A DNA stretch of 64,000 bases from Cladocopium goreaui (GCA_947184155.2 CAMXCT020002035.1:212501-276500); one strand, 5' to 3'; positions 24,001 through 37,800 are shown, counted from the stretch's first letter. The notes: generated from the letters alone by a model not told the origin. Numbers and translations: made by a program.

Positions 24001-27000
24001 ATGAAAAATACCATGAAAATCCCATGATTTACCTCTTAAGTTCATTCAAAAAAAAAACTGCGAGAGATGTTCTGTCAACGAAACCGGCAGATTTTAAATT
24101 TTTGGGGGTTTCCAACCTGGGGTGGTCCTGGGTTCCATCAACATGAATCGAGACGGAAGCCATGATGATCTTGCCCGGGATCTGGTGAGTAATATTCTTC
24201 TGTTGCAGATTTAATGCCACTAAATTTCAAGATAGCCAGGAGACATTTTTCAAAGTCTGCATGAAATTCTTGTTCCCATCCTTCAGCACCTTGGGTGGTG
24301 CCCCCCAAATTATAAGTTGGTTTACAACTCCATTAACTAGTACCACAATGTCCCACATATCACATATCCAACATGGACCCAACAGGTATTGGAGTTATAA
24401 ACCAACTTAGCCAACGATTGGCCCATAACTATCCATAACTCACTCACATATGCTGCCGCCTTTGATGGCACCGTCTCGCCCACCAGAATCCTTTCATAGA
24501 AAAAATATCAACAAATACAATGGTCGGCTCATTGAGCTAGCCAGGAACAACCATTCATTTGCCATTCAGAACCACATAGAACCACTAACCACTCGTACTA
24601 GCTCATCGCTCGATGATTTGGGTGTGTTTGAGAATGGGCAATCATAGTGAAACTAAGCTATTTTTCGATTCTTTGATTCATAGCTCAGAGCTGATTTCCA
24701 TTGATTTCCTGGATTTGCAGCACATCCACATCTCCCCCTTGCGCCTCTCTGGAAAGGTCTTCACTGTGTTTGCGCACGTTGGAGACCTGCCGGGGCCATG
24801 GGGCCAGCGGCCAGCGGTTTCATCGCAGCATGCGCAGCAGGGAAGTGTCCAAAGGTGATTCCCAAACGAGTGAATAGCCAAATAGACGAGCAGGATTCGC
24901 CGCTGTTCTTGTATGTTCTTGTTGTCAATCCAAAGATTTTTTTGATATGGGTTTGTCTCAAAATAAAGTACCCAGAATCTGTATTTTGCACATCACTTTT
25001 TTTTCACTAGATGGCCAAAGGAAGGCATACACGGTATACCGGTATACCCCCTTTTCAAACAGCCCCAAATTGGATGTAATTATATAGTTGGTGATATCAT
25101 GTTATACATGATCTCCCCATTTTTATCTCCCACCCAGTGCCCCAGTCATCTCCATCCCCACCTGCTCTCGGAGGTTCACCACTTCATCGGCCAAAGGCTT
25201 CACCTCCGGAATCTTCCCACGGACTACCTTCAGCTGCCGATGGACCTGGCATCGATGATTCGTGTGTGAAATGTCTAACCATCAACTGGGGTTGGTGAGG
25301 TTGAGCCACCTTTATGAAAAACATAGTGAAATCACTTTGGATAGTGAAATCAGTTAGGATCATCATCACAGGATGGAAAATAAGAGTTAGATGTGAGTTT
25401 GCCAATGTCTTGCCCATTTTCCGAACATTGAATCCAGAAGCCACCCGCAGAACAAAAATCATGATAACTCGCCAAAGAAAATCCAAAATAAATTCTCTCA
25501 ACATAATCAGAAGAGTTAATTTAGGAGATACAATCAATGGTCACCAAAACCAAGTTTCTGAATGATGTTGCCCTTCAAAAATGAGACAACAAAGTCAAGC
25601 ACACAATTTCCCCCAAACCCATCATAGCAACCCGCCACAAACCCAACCCTCGCAAGAAAATAAAACAAAATAAAGTTGCCATTGTTTCAACTTTTGCCAT
25701 GACAAAGCCTCACCCTACTCTCTTGACGGTCCTTTCGACAAACACCCTTAAAAAGTTAAACATCTTCAAAACATCTCAAAAGCAAGATAAAAAAAACAAA
25801 GGTGGTTTCAACCCATCCCAAAAATATGTTTGTTAGTGGGCAGCATCATCCATTTCTATGGTTTTTAAGCAACAGATCGGGCGCCTCAAGAAGGTCGATC
25901 TTCAGACATCGGATTTCCTCCTCCTTTCGTTGCATCGCATCCTCCAGAGCAAAAGCTGCAGACGGCATGTCGCTTTCTCCATGGTCCTTCTCATTCCTCC
26001 TACTCATCATCATCCTCATCATCATCATCGTCATCATCATCATCATCATCGTCATCATCATCATCATCGTCATCATCATCATCATTCCTCCTACTCATCA
26101 TCATCCTCATCATCATCATCATCGTCATCATCATCATCATCGTCATCATCGTCATCATCGTCATCATCATCATCATTCCTCCTACTCATCATCATCATCA
26201 TTCCTCCTATTCATCATCCTCATCATCATCATCATCATCGTCATCATCATCATCGTCATCATCATCATCATTCCTCCTACTCATCATCATCATCATCATT
26301 CCTCCTATTCATCGTCATCATCATCATCGTCATCATCATCATCATCATTCCTCCTACTCATCATCATCATCATTCCTCCTATTCATCGTCATCATCATCA
26401 TCGTCATCATCGTCATCGTCATCATCATCATCATCATCATTCCTCCTACTCATCATCATCATTCCTCCTATTCATCGTCATCATCATCATCATTCCTCCT
26501 ACTCATCATCATCGTCATCATCATCATCATCATCGTCATTATCATCATCATCGTCATCATCATCATCATCATTCCTCCTACTCATCATCATCATCATCAT
26601 CATTCCTCCTACTCATCATCATCATCATCATTCCTCCTATTCATCGTCATCATCATCATCGTCATCATCATCATCATTCCTCCTACTCATCATCATCATC
26701 ATTCCTCCTATTCATCGTCATCATCATCATCGTCATCATCATCATCGTCATCATCATCATCATTCCTCCTACTCATCATCATCATCATCATCATCATTCC
26801 TCCTATTCATCGTCATCATCATCATCATTCCTCCTACTCATCATCATCGTCATCATCATCATCAGTCCTCCTATTCATCGTCATCATCATCATCATCATC
26901 ATCATTCCTCCTACTCATCATCATCGTCATCGTCATCATCATCATCATCATCATCATTCCTCGTACTCATCATTATCATCATCATCATCATTTCTGATAC

Positions 27001-28157
27001 TCATCATCATCGTCATCATCATCATCACCGTCGTCATCGTCATCATCATCATCATCACCATCATCAACATTCCTCCTACTCATCATCATCATCATCATTC
27101 ATCATCACCATCATCATCGTCACCATCATCATCATCATCATCATCATCACCGTCGTCATCATCATCACCATCATCATCATTCCTCCTACTCATCATCATC
27201 ATCATCATCATCATTCCTCCTACTCATCATCAGCGTCATCATCATCATTCCTCCTACTCATCATCACCACCACCATCATCATCATTCCTCCTACTCATCA
27301 TCATTATCATCATCATCACCATCATCATCATTCCTCCTACTGATCGTTATCATCATCATCATCATTCCTCCTACTCATCATCATCATCATCATCATTTCT
27401 GATACTCATCATCATCGTCGTCATCATCATCATCACCATCATCATCACCGTCATCATGATTCCTCCTATTCATCATAGTCATCAGCACCATCACCATCAT
27501 CATTTATCCTACTCATCATCATCGTCATCATCATCATCAGCATCATCATCACCATCATCATTTATCCTACTCATCATCATCGTCATCATCATCTCCGTCG
27601 TCATCATCATCACCATCATCATCATTCCTCCTACTCATCATCATCATCATCATCACCATCATCATTCATCCTACTCATCATAATCGTCATCATCATCATC
27701 ATAATCATCATCATCATCAACATCATTCCTCCTACTCACCATCGTCATAATCATAATCATCACCATCATCATCATCATTCATCCTACTCATCATCATCGT
27801 CATCGTCGTCGTCATCATCACCATCACCATCATCATCATTCCTCCTACTCATCATCATCATCATCATCATCACCGTCGTCGTCGTCGTCGTCGCGTCGTC
27901 ATCATCATCATCATTCATCCTACTCATCATCATCGTCATCATCATCATCATTCCTCCTACTCATCATCATCATCATCATTCCTCCTACTCCTCATCATCA
28001 TCATCATTCCTCCTATTCATCATCATCATCATTCCTCCTACTCATCGTCGTCATCATTATCATCATCATCATCATCATCATCATCATTCCTCCTACTCAT
28101 CATTATCATCATCATCACCACCATCATCATCATCATCATCATTCCTTCTACTCATCG

Positions 28158-28188
<31 letters not shown>

Positions 28189-30586
28189 AATCATCATCAT
28201 CATGTCGTCATCGTCATCATCATCATCATCATCATCATGTCGTCATCGTCATCAACATCAGTTCCAAACTGAATCAATCAATGAAACCCAGTTAAACCAA
28301 CTTAACTCAAATCAACTCACAATCAAATCCAATCAATCACATTCAATCACCACAATTGATATACATATGTGTACGTATATCATATGTTTGGATATATAAA
28401 TATGATTATGTATAATAATGTATAATATTGTCTAATATTATATATATACACATACATATTATTATACATTCATGTTTTTTCCATGCAGATGATACGCTCC
28501 GTACAGAAAGGTCTTCCACCACTTATTCTCCCCATCGCCTCGCCCTTCTTCAAGAGCTTCTCCTGCTGTTTCAACCATGGAATGGCGATGTTCAAGACAT
28601 ACATCTGAACTGGAATACACACAAAGAAGCCAATCAGTCTACACGTTTTCATACATAATCATTCAACCATTGATCTTCTGCAAGCTTAAACACATTTATG
28701 GATCCATCTGGGCAAATTTCATCAAAATACTTCCCAAAAAACCGTGACATCCAAAAGTCACAGCTTCCCTGAACTCATCTACCGCCTCCAACAAGCGTAA
28801 CCAGATCCCCGGCGGATCGCTCTGCATCGCTCTGCGGATGGCGCCTGGATGTTGGCCTTTTCCCACAGGATGCACAGCTCATCGTTGCGGTCGATCAGCT
28901 GAGTGCCCGTGAAGTTGCGCATCTCAACGGCCTGGACGTAGGGATTTCGGAGGAAAATCTTGGGACAATCTAGAGGAAACCAGTGAAAATCAGTTGATCT
29001 CCCAATGGAACTGGGAAAATCTTGGGAAATTATGGATTTGATCAGTTGATATCAGTTGGTCTCCCTGTTTCCTGCAGATGTTCCTGCAAAAACACAGTTC
29101 TGGGATCTAGTTGGGATGGCATCACATGAGGAGAATACGTTTTTCCCACTGGTTGGAAGGGGGCAAAAATCTTTTGAGACCTAAGTATACCTAAGTGCCA
29201 ACGAAAGTGGCTGGAATGATCTGGAAAGTGGAAAAAGATGAAAAAGACTCAAATTTTGGGCAAGATTGATTGGAGACTCATCAACAAGAAGAGATTCTCC
29301 AACGATGTGCTGGCAATATGGGGGCTCTCAGCCAAGAAATTACAAGTAGCATAATATGCCATAGTATATCATCCACAAGATATGGACCACAGCGGGGGAA
29401 CCAGCCGCAACAAATGGAACTGTGGGCTCCGTGAAAGACACGCTCAGTTATTTCTTTGAAAAATATGGCTTATTATCCATGCCATAGAAAACCTATGGAT
29501 CCTTCAAAATAGTTGTCTGCAAATAGGAGGTTTATCATCATTTTCCCCATATTTCTGCAGCCGTTTTTTTTTGGGGTACATATCCCACTTCCAGACACCC
29601 GCCCATTGTGGAAGGCCCAACCAGTGGCCCCCGAACCTGTTCATACTTAAACCGCAGCTCGACCTCGGCCATGATGACGGTATCATCGATGACGTAAAAT
29701 CCCAGGCATCTCTAATTCATTTCTACGATTGATAAACCCGCCACTCCATGGTCTCGATGGTGTATTAACTGTATCACCGGCCAAATGCTACCAAAATGAA
29801 GCGCATATATTGGACTTGTTGAGACATCCAAAGTGCCAACTAGCTTCCGGATGCCTCCAGGCCCTTAGCTGCCGACCATCTCTTTCTCGATGGAGGTGAT
29901 GATGGCATTCAGCTTGTCGATTTCAATCACGAACTGCTCCACCTGACATGTCAGCTCAACGGTCTGTGGCTGCGTTGTTGAGTCATGGCTCATCACGTTA
30001 CGACTGCTTGGGGTCGCTATGTTCTGTGTACTGGTCTAGTGTTTTGAGACTATAGTATATATAGTTGCAGTACGCATGGTTATTATAGGCAAACATCACT
30101 ACACTGGGGTCAGGGACGAAACAAACTTGGTAACCTGGTCATCTTAACGTGATTTTCATAATTATTTAACACAGCATCAAGAATTCGGGGGTGAAACAGG
30201 GCTCTGGTCGAGGATTTGGGGGTCGATAATTCTGAGTTCCTCTCAGTTTGCACCTGTTCATTCAACGCCACGCCCTTGCCACTGATTCGCGTCTTCTCAT
30301 TCTGAAGCTGGTCCTGCAACCAAAAGCCACAGAAACGCGGCCGACGCTTTTTATCAATCATTGTTATCATCGCATCACCCACAATAATAAGGAAACACGT
30401 AATCACATGATCATATTATATCATCAGGTGTCATCATGATTTTTGATCATCATTACTATGACCATTATCAGCATCATCATTCATCATCAACATCATCGCC
30501 ATAAACTTAAAGAGCATCATGAATATAGAGAACATCATGACCACCATCATGACCACCATCATGACCACCATCATGACCATCATGAC

Positions 30587-30623
<37 letters not shown>

Positions 30624-33600
30624 GTCAACAGCAACATCAACATCAAAATCATCAACACCACCATCAACACAATCGACCATGTGTTTCCTCGATCATTTGA
30701 TGATTTGGGTCGTGGTATCAGCCGATCATTGGATTTGTTTTGATGACTTGAACAGGAGAAAAGAACACATGTTGTGTTGAACGTTGTCGCATTGCAAAAT
30801 CGCCGAACAGGACTTCGAAAAACTGCTGTGCACTTGCTCCATGGAAACCCCACTGTCATGATCTACCCCTATCTGATCTCCAGCATTGTCCCAAGATCAG
30901 CTCACCGTTGTTTCATGGCGCCATGGAGTGCCCAAAAACTGTCGACTCCCAGCAATAAAAACTGGGCAGTGCAAGTGTCACAAACACCAGGTTGAACACT
31001 CTACAAGACCCATCTAGTCATCTAGCAATCTTCAAAAACACAAATTGCTGTCCGGATCTTCCCATGATGTGTTGATAGTAAGCAATCACGGAGTTCCGCG
31101 AACTCGTCTGGTCAATCTATCCCTTGGTCTCCGCACATGGGTCACTTCCAAGCGTTGTGCCTACAGGGATCTCTACGGGGCGCAGGTTGGAAGCCATGGA
31201 CCATTTATTGATTCACCTATGAAAAACTTGGTGCTTTCAAGAGTAGCCAACTGTGAAATTACCAGAAGGTACCAACACTAGAGATCACACGTCTTTTGGA
31301 GAAACATCCGGAAACATGGAGAAACTATACCTGGCCACTTCAACTCCTCACTTCTCCTCCAAAAATTCAGACATGTCATGACATGTTCATGACATTTTCA
31401 TGACATGTTCATGACGTTTCTGTCAAATTGGGCCTCAAAGCTTTCCGATTTGCTGTGTGAACCAGCCTCCTGCCGGATTTGGGCCAGCTCTTTGTCCTTG
31501 GACTCTGAGGTTTTTGCAGCAACCTTTTGTAGACTTGACTCAGGGAATATTCACGATCCATGTAATTAACACGTGGTGATTGAGTGAAGTAATTTGCAAC
31601 TGTAATTGACTCAGGGAATAATATCATATAATATATACATTAGTTACAAAAATACTAATTGAATGTAATTATACATTTGATTACTCCCTTAAAAAATCAC
31701 GGTACAGTGCTTGAAAATTTGATCACCAACCCTGTGGTTTCCATGCTTTCCGGGAGGGTCACCCACATGAGTTGGGGGCAAATGTTCAATGCATCCACAG
31801 AATTCCACATACCCGGCCTGGTAAATTAACATAACTATTGAAAATTGCCATTTATAGTTGATTTACCCATTAAAAATGGTGATTTCAGCTATTTCCAATA
31901 GTTATGCTAAAATTACCAGAGGGTACAATTTCCCTTCACAGTGATTTTGGAAGATCCACGTCAAATATCTCGGAAAGATTGAATTTGCTGAGCTGATTTC
32001 TAACCCTGAAAAAAAAGCCTCCCCATCCCTCAAATTCTGAGGTCTTGTGTGTCCTTCACAGCACTCTCCATGCGCAAAATCTCGACTTCATTCGAGAGGA
32101 TCTTGAACTTCTCCTCAAAACCCGTCAACGGTCTACTGATGGTCTACTGATGGTCTACTGATGGTCTACTGATGGTCTACTGCTCTCGCATGCTTTGGAA
32201 TTGGCTGCTATACCAGTATACCCATGTATATATATACCCTAGAAAAATGACACCCCAAAACACCAGCACAGGCTGGCGATTTCGTCAGCCTGGGGATCAC
32301 ATTTGGCTGATCTCCCCTCCCCAAAAAAAATCGCGCGTGACCTTCATCTCGGAGAGTTGTTGATCCGACTTCTGGATGTGAGTCCTCGGAACGTGCGGGA
32401 CAAAAACCCCCGAAAGGGTTTAAAACGATGAGATTTATCAACTGGGCTGAACCTCCGAAAAAAAAACGGTAACTACATTGTTTAATATATGGATGTTAAC
32501 ATATACGAACAGGTATTTTAATGTATTTTATGCTACCTCCCGGGCCTCGCGATCTGGCCCGCCCTCCACATATTGAAATGTCGCTATACCGTATACTTGA
32601 TTTTGCAGAGGTCAGAGATATGTACAGCAGTGGGGCAATCATACCCTCTGGTTATGACTAACTTAGCCATGGAAAATCACCATGCTATTAATAGGTAAAC
32701 CATCTATTTCGATTAGGGCCATCTATACCATGGCGAACTGTTATAATATAATTATATCATTTTATAATATATGTATATAATGTATATATATATATAATTG
32801 TATTATAGAACATGTTGGAAATCAGCACTTGCGGGATGAATTGACTACGTAGTCGACATAGTTATCATTGGCTGCAGCTTCATGTCTGCTACACCCCTCG
32901 AACACGGAACAGTCCCAGCGCAGAAAACAAGAACACACCGTGACCAGCGGCATGTACTTATTGCGCTCATTCTTGACCACCTGAGACAGGATGAGATCTT
33001 ACAGGATTCAGCGGGCCCAAAAGGAGCCACTGACCCCACAAAAGGTGCACCTCGTACATGGTGCAGAACTCTTTCTGCTTCTGGCTGATTTCCTGTGAAA
33101 CGTCCGTTTCATCAACGGAACGATTCAGCCATCAACGGTGTTTTAATGGTCTCATAGCCCGTGAAATTGGTGAGATCTTAGGTATCCAAGAACTTGCAGC
33201 GGCACATGGGCCTTTCTGATGAATCTGGAGATAGCATTTAGATCTGGATGACCCACTTAGATCCACTTAGGAAGTCCATCTCAAGCAATCCCCTCAAAAA
33301 TGAATTATCTGCTCACAAGCAAGTCATTGATCATCACTGATCAAATCATTGTGCTTCACTGGATCTGAGGCCACCATTGATCAGTTTGTCAATGTTTGTC
33401 ACAGCCGGATGGCCCCCATATCCCATATATGATATATATGGCCCTGGCGTCACCTGATGCTTCTTCTTCAAGTCCTGCTCCTCCAATTCTTTCATTGCCA
33501 CCTCAATCGCGCCACATCGTGGAAGCATCGGAAGCATCGCTTGGACGCTTGGAATCCCAAGGCCATGGCCTCATCCGCGGTCTCCCGGTACAGCCTGTGG

Positions 33601-34472
33601 GCCTGGAGTGGGCTGGTATTTCTTCAACTTGGGATGAGAATCAGGAATATCACTCTGACATACTATGACATTACATATTCATACATATATATATATATAT
33701 GTTTTTTCCATAATGCTAAAATCACGTGAAGGTCAGGGATTCACGGTTTTAGGATAAAGATGAAAGACTAGCAGTCTGACTGCAGCACGTCAACTTCGAC
33801 CGGAAAGCCTGCGAAGCATCCCTTGCCAACTTCTCTCTATGAGACGACAACCTCAAGCGCCGCTTGAAGACCATCGACTCATAAGAACAGCTATTTACCC
33901 TCTGGTTGCCTGGGATCTACTTAAATGGGGGATTTTCCAATATCGACAAAACGAATGACGCTTTCAGGGTCACAGGTCGCAGAGACATAACATTCGCTGT
34001 GTATCGAATGTGTAGGTGGGCAAATGGAGACCCACATCAGTACAACGTCCAGTGCTCGCAACATCTTTACCGTACCTTTACAACAGAGGCACTTATGACA
34101 AAGCCAGAGTGACTGGAGTATCTCTCAAGTGATCATGAAACTCTCGCAACATCCTGCCCGGTCCAATGAATTTATATATGAATTACATTACGGTAGCTCT
34201 AATGGTTGGTGGTTGAGCCCTACCCCTCTGAAAAATGATGGAGTGAAAGTCAGTTGGGATGATGACATTCCCAATATGATGGGAAAGTCATAAAAGCATA
34301 TAAAAGCCATGTTCCAAACCACCAACCAGCTAATATATAAAGAGGACCAACATGACCAACCAATGTGCGAGTTCGGGAAAATCCCAAAAGACACATCAAA
34401 AAACCCATGGAAAAGAAAGGTGTAACATCTGGGCGCGGGGGACGTCTTGAAATTGGCGTGCCACCGCTGTTC
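21080..34472 (-). CDS. CCDC146-like coiled-coil ciliary protein, central and C-terminal part
   Basis: About 24 short exons, nearly all phase 0 and multiples of three: 34447-34472, 33564-33594, 33454-33501, 33051-33092, 32939-32980, 32342-32371, 32060-32113, 31467-31502, 30804-30836, 30254-30313, 29877-29942, 29637-29663, 28845-28931, 28539-28562, 25885-25941, 25162-25245, 24745-24786, 23914-23964, 23358-23402, 22613-22669, 22002-22034, 21410-21451, 21080-21115. The joined peptide follows CCDC146 in order: KEFCTMYEVVKNERNKY, FKILSNEVEILRMESA, DKLNAIITSIEKEM, NFTGTQLIDRNDEL then CILWEKANIQ, KVVRGKIPEVKPLADEV, LENP...KWRRLGGE, ERLNDKKEALLEKELILEE, VTALSEKLRSQ, DGRQGTMDLSQK. CCDC146 (MBO2 in Chlamydomonas) is a coiled-coil protein of centrioles and flagellar axonemes. 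Nearly continuous heptad-type sequence. Donors: about half GT, half GC, two GA. One exon after 21410 (the conserved KMMA segment) was not found. The assignment rests on motif order recalled from the family. Confidence 0.8.
21886..21946. repeat. 11-bp tandem repeat TATGGCTTATC
   Basis: About five perfect copies followed by a partial one, in an intron of the CCDC146-like gene. Confidence 0.9.
22841..22940. mobile_element. dispersed element, family 4
   Basis: TATGGGTTCAAAACTG at the left, GGTGAACCCCCAAATAGCTGG inside (one more base than elsewhere), AGGTTTTGATCCATCCCC at the right. Diverged copy in a CCDC146-like intron. Confidence 0.6.
22966..23051. mobile_element. palindromic element, family 1, left end degraded
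   Basis: Core CATAGCTATTGAAAATTGCC and right end TACCAGAGGGTA are intact; the left TACCCTCTGG tip is missing. Confidence 0.75.
23180..23310. repeat. AT microsatellite
   Basis: TATATATAT runs inside an intron of the CCDC146-like gene. Confidence 0.9.
24292..24410. mobile_element. palindromic element, family 3 (GGTGGTGCCCCCC)
   Basis: GGGTGGTGCCCCCCAAATTA and AAGTTGGTTTACAACTCC at the left; GGAGTTATAAACCAACTTA at the right. The outermost GGTGGTGCC is not matched at the right, so this copy is partly decayed. A complete copy is at 36429. Confidence 0.7.
25990..28262. repeat. 2.3-kb ATC/CAT microsatellite with TTCCTCCTACTCATC interruptions
   Basis: Long runs of CAT with single GTC substitutions, interrupted dozens of times by the same phrase ATTCCTCCTACTCATC. 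It fills most of the intron between CCDC146-like exons 28539-28562 and 25885-25941. The very long plus-strand frames here (up to 513 codons of His, Ser and Ile) exist only because a CAT repeat has no stop codons in that strand. Confidence 0.93.
30440..30680. repeat. CAT/ATGACCACC microsatellite
   Basis: CATCATGACCAC units followed by about ten CAT units; in a CCDC146-like intron. Confidence 0.9.
31810..31925. mobile_element. palindromic element, family 1, in CCDC146-like intron
   Basis: Left end TACCCGGCCTGGTAAATTAAC (variant tip), inner arm CATAACTATTGAAAATTGCC, right end AAATTACCAGAGGGTA. Confidence 0.8.
32128..32181. repeat. 12-bp tandem repeat GATGGTCTACT
   Basis: About four near-perfect copies next to the CCDC146-like exon at 32060-32113. 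Confidence 0.85.
32642..32740. mobile_element. palindromic element, family 1 variant (GGTTATGACTAAC), right end lost
   Basis: TACCCTCTGGTTATGACTAA then GCCATGGAAAATCACCATGC; stops at TGGCGAACTG and runs into AT repeat, so the right arm is missing. Complete copies of this variant are at 36302 and 61971. Confidence 0.75.
34203..34328. mobile_element. palindromic element, family 2 (CTGGTTGGTGG)
   Basis: TGGTTGGTGGTTGAGCCCTA at the left, with CCCCTCTGAAAAATGA inside; ATGTTCCAAACCACCAACCA at the right. CTAA occurs at both borders, a possible 4-bp target duplication. Confidence 0.8.
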
Positions 34473-34819
34473 CTGGCGCGGGTCTCCCATGGCGGGATGT
34501 AGCCCATGGGGCGGATGGGAACAGCATGGAATAGCTCAAACAGCTCCATCCCAACCGATGGATATCTTGCACCTCAGCCTCATCAGCCATCAGGCCAGCT
34601 GTTTTTGTTGCTTCTTAGCAAACTCACTCTCTGGAGACACGCTCTTGTGGCAGTCTCACTATTAAAACCAAGATCTGGTCGGTGGTGTCGACCTTTAGTG
34701 GCTGATCTTGGCGGGCAAGTATGTACTGTAAGGCAATCCACCACCAGTTTGCTGTAAATCAACTTATCAACTTCACCAAGGGCCTTCAGGGCCTTCAAAA
34801 TAAATGGCGAAGCACGTCC

Positions 34820-37800
34820 TCATTTCGCGCAGGATTTGGGCTGCTCTACAGTCCCGCGATGCGGGAACTTCTGAATCATTCGCTTATGTGCTTTCACATC
34901 GTTCATGATCGGCGTGACAGTCCACAGGTATGGATAGAACTGGCCTGACAATGGCGATCAACAAATCGATTTTCACCTCTCTGTTGGGATTCCAAAATAA
35001 GTGGTCACAACAGGAGAGTTTGCTCCATTGCTGGCATCAAAAACTCAAAGACTTTTGCTGCCCCAAAAAGGCGAGATTCCTCCCGCCCTTTGTGACCTTC
35101 AGTCTAGCACTGAGATTGGATTCACCGTTGCACCACAACCTTTTGGCACTTGAGGCTGAGGAAGTCTCCTCCAATCTCGTCTTCAAAAAACCTATTGCCT
35201 GTTTCGTGAATTGAAATTGAATGAAAATTCGAAAATTCCAAAGAAAACGTGATAGTACTTCAACCTTTGTTAGAAAAGAAACATGAAACCTTCCTACAAT
35301 AGTTAAGCTGGATCTTCAAGGGTTCCGGGATCTGGGATGCATCCCCTGGACTTTCGATGGGAAATGGGCCAAAATTCTGATATGCACAGCTGTGTTAGAT
35401 TACCGAAAAGTAATACCTCTTTCTCAATGGGATGGTCTAAGGGAAATTTTACAGGCAACACAATGGTTTTCCATGGAAACCACAATGGTTTCCGGTTCAG
35501 ATGTTGACTTTCATTTTGAATCATTTTGATATCATTGGACCCAGTGGCCATATTTTTCTCCAGGATCGCGTCGGACGTTGTAGGCTTCCATCTTCGGCAA
35601 CCCCCCACTGGCTCCGGGCTGAAAATGCGCCTAGCGCCATCAACAAATGGGAAAGAAAGTGAGAAATCATCGGCAAAACCAGGATTATAGCGCTCAAAAC
35701 CAACAAACATAGAGAATGATTTAGAAGAACCCTACCATCCCTATTGTGACATGCTCGAGGCAACAGGACATCTGTCAACAAAGAAAGAATATTCCTAGCA
35801 TACACCACATTACCTCAACAAGTCCAATGAACTTCGTAATGCTTCGAGTATGCTCTAGGGGTATTCACAGTTAACCAATAGTTCCGTGAAATATCAATCT
35901 TTCATGATTGCTGATCAAGGATCAAGGTTCATAAAATGTTCCCAAAAAAATATCCATGATTGTGGTTTCAAATTCGCTGATTTCTCCGGTTTTTGTTCAT
36001 TTTATCAAGGCGTTTCTTTGAACAACAACAGGATTGTCAACCCATGATGGTGAATTCATTTCCTGGGAGTTTCCCAAATATTGGAGAAAAAACACACAAT
36101 TTGGCTCTGTCTGAATAATAGGCTAGCCCTCAATCTACTTGGTTTTTTTCATGATTTTCGCTCAAAAAATGGCCATTGGGTGGATAACCCGGGATAACCC
36201 TGTTGTAAATTCCAGCATTTGTAAATCATGTTCGTAAGGAATGGGTTTTTCAGATCGTTTAATGTCTGTTTACCCCCATTGATGAGAGGATATACCGTAT
36301 ATACCCTCTGGTTATGACTAACATAGCCATGGAAAGATCCACCATGCTATTAATTAATAGGTAAACCATCTATTTCGATTAGGGCCATCTATACCATGGC
36401 GAACTGTGAATGTCATAACCAGAGGGTACAAGGTGGTGCCCCCAAGATAGCTAAGTTGGTTTATAACTCTAATAACTAGGACTTATGCTAGATATATTGC
36501 ACTAGTTAATGGGATTATAAACCAACAAACATAACTTGGGGGGCACCACCTTGTATGGTTTCCACCATTGTTTACCCTAGGATACCCTCTGGTAATTTAA
36601 CATAGCGAAATGGAAAATCACCATGCTATTAATGGGAAATCCACTATTTCTATGGCCATTTTCAATAGCTATGTTAGTTTACCCTAGGATATACCATTTT
36701 CAGAGCCCATCCTTGATGTCTCCGTGGCGCAACGCACCCAACTGTTCACCACCTGGTGGCTGTCGCCGTGTCGTGAACCAGTGGCTCCGTTTTTACTTGA
36801 AACCATCCAACAAAGGGAACCATCCTGGGATATACAAATATCATCTATATATCATCTAAGATCATCTATATATCATCTAAGATCATCTATATATCATCTA
36901 AGATCATCTATATATCATCTAAGATCATCTATATATCATCTAAGATCATCTATATATCATCTAAGATCATCTATATATCATCTAAGATCATCTATGTATC
37001 ATCTAAGATCATCTATATATCATCTAAGATCATCTATATATCATCTAAGATCATCTATATATCATCTAAGATCATCTATATATCATCTAAGATCATCTAT
37101 ATATCATCTAAGATCATCTATATATCATCTAAGATCATCTATATATCATCTAAGATCATCTATATATCATCTAAGATCATCTATATCATCTAAGATCATC
37201 TAAGATCATCTATATATCATCTAAGATCATCTATATCATCTAAGATCATCTATATATCATCTAAGATCATCTATATATCATCTAAGATCATCTATATATC
37301 ATCTAAGATCATCTATATATCATCTAAGATCATCTATATATTATCATCTAAGATCATCTATATATCATCTAAGATCATCTATATATTATCATCTAATAGC
37401 ATCTAGTAACATCTTATAACATCTAATATTGTCATCTAATAGCATCTCGACTCATATCATCTAATATCTATGTACAATTATGTACATGTGTTGATATTAC
37501 TGTCACCAAAATTGGGATACTACTGTACCTCTAGATAGAGTTACTCTTGGGTCCTACCATCCAAAACTAGCCAGCACTATCCGAATTTGTGATCAAATCC
37601 TCTGATTCTGGGCTTGCATGGTCAAAATCACAGCAACCCAACACTCGTTGGTACCTATACCAACAGTCTCCCAAAGGCAAACCAATAATATCCCATTACA
37701 TACAATATTTGTAGTATCCCCACAGAATGCTTGGTGTATTATAACCAAAAAAAATGCCATTCACATCTCCCCAGTCAATTCCCAGTCAAAATGCTTGGTG

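Noticed and set aside
24029..24490. Three exon-like blocks (around 24.17, 24.27 and 24.48 kb) in the CCDC146-like gene
   Set aside because: The flanking exons (SEDLSRE and LENPKSS) join in phase and match the family order directly, so these are probably intronic.
25802..27343. Plus-strand open frame of 513 codons (and an overlapping one of 379)
   Set aside because: It is a reading of the CAT/ATC microsatellite (His, Ser, Ile runs); a firm minus-strand exon (25885-25941) overlaps its start.
35303..35400. A block reading [15 protein letters not shown] as an extra sulfatase exon
   Set aside because: No allowed donor gives the phase needed, and exons 35541-35630 and 34820-34939 join directly with the expected C-terminal sequence.
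36724..37203. Plus-strand frame of 159 codons with perfect 7-residue repeats
   Set aside because: Produced by the 21-bp tandem array, whose unit length is a multiple of three; its first part overlaps a minus-strand sulfatase exon.
36838..37400. CRISPR-like appearance of a regular short repeat
   Set aside because: The units are directly adjacent with no unique spacers, and the genome is eukaryotic.
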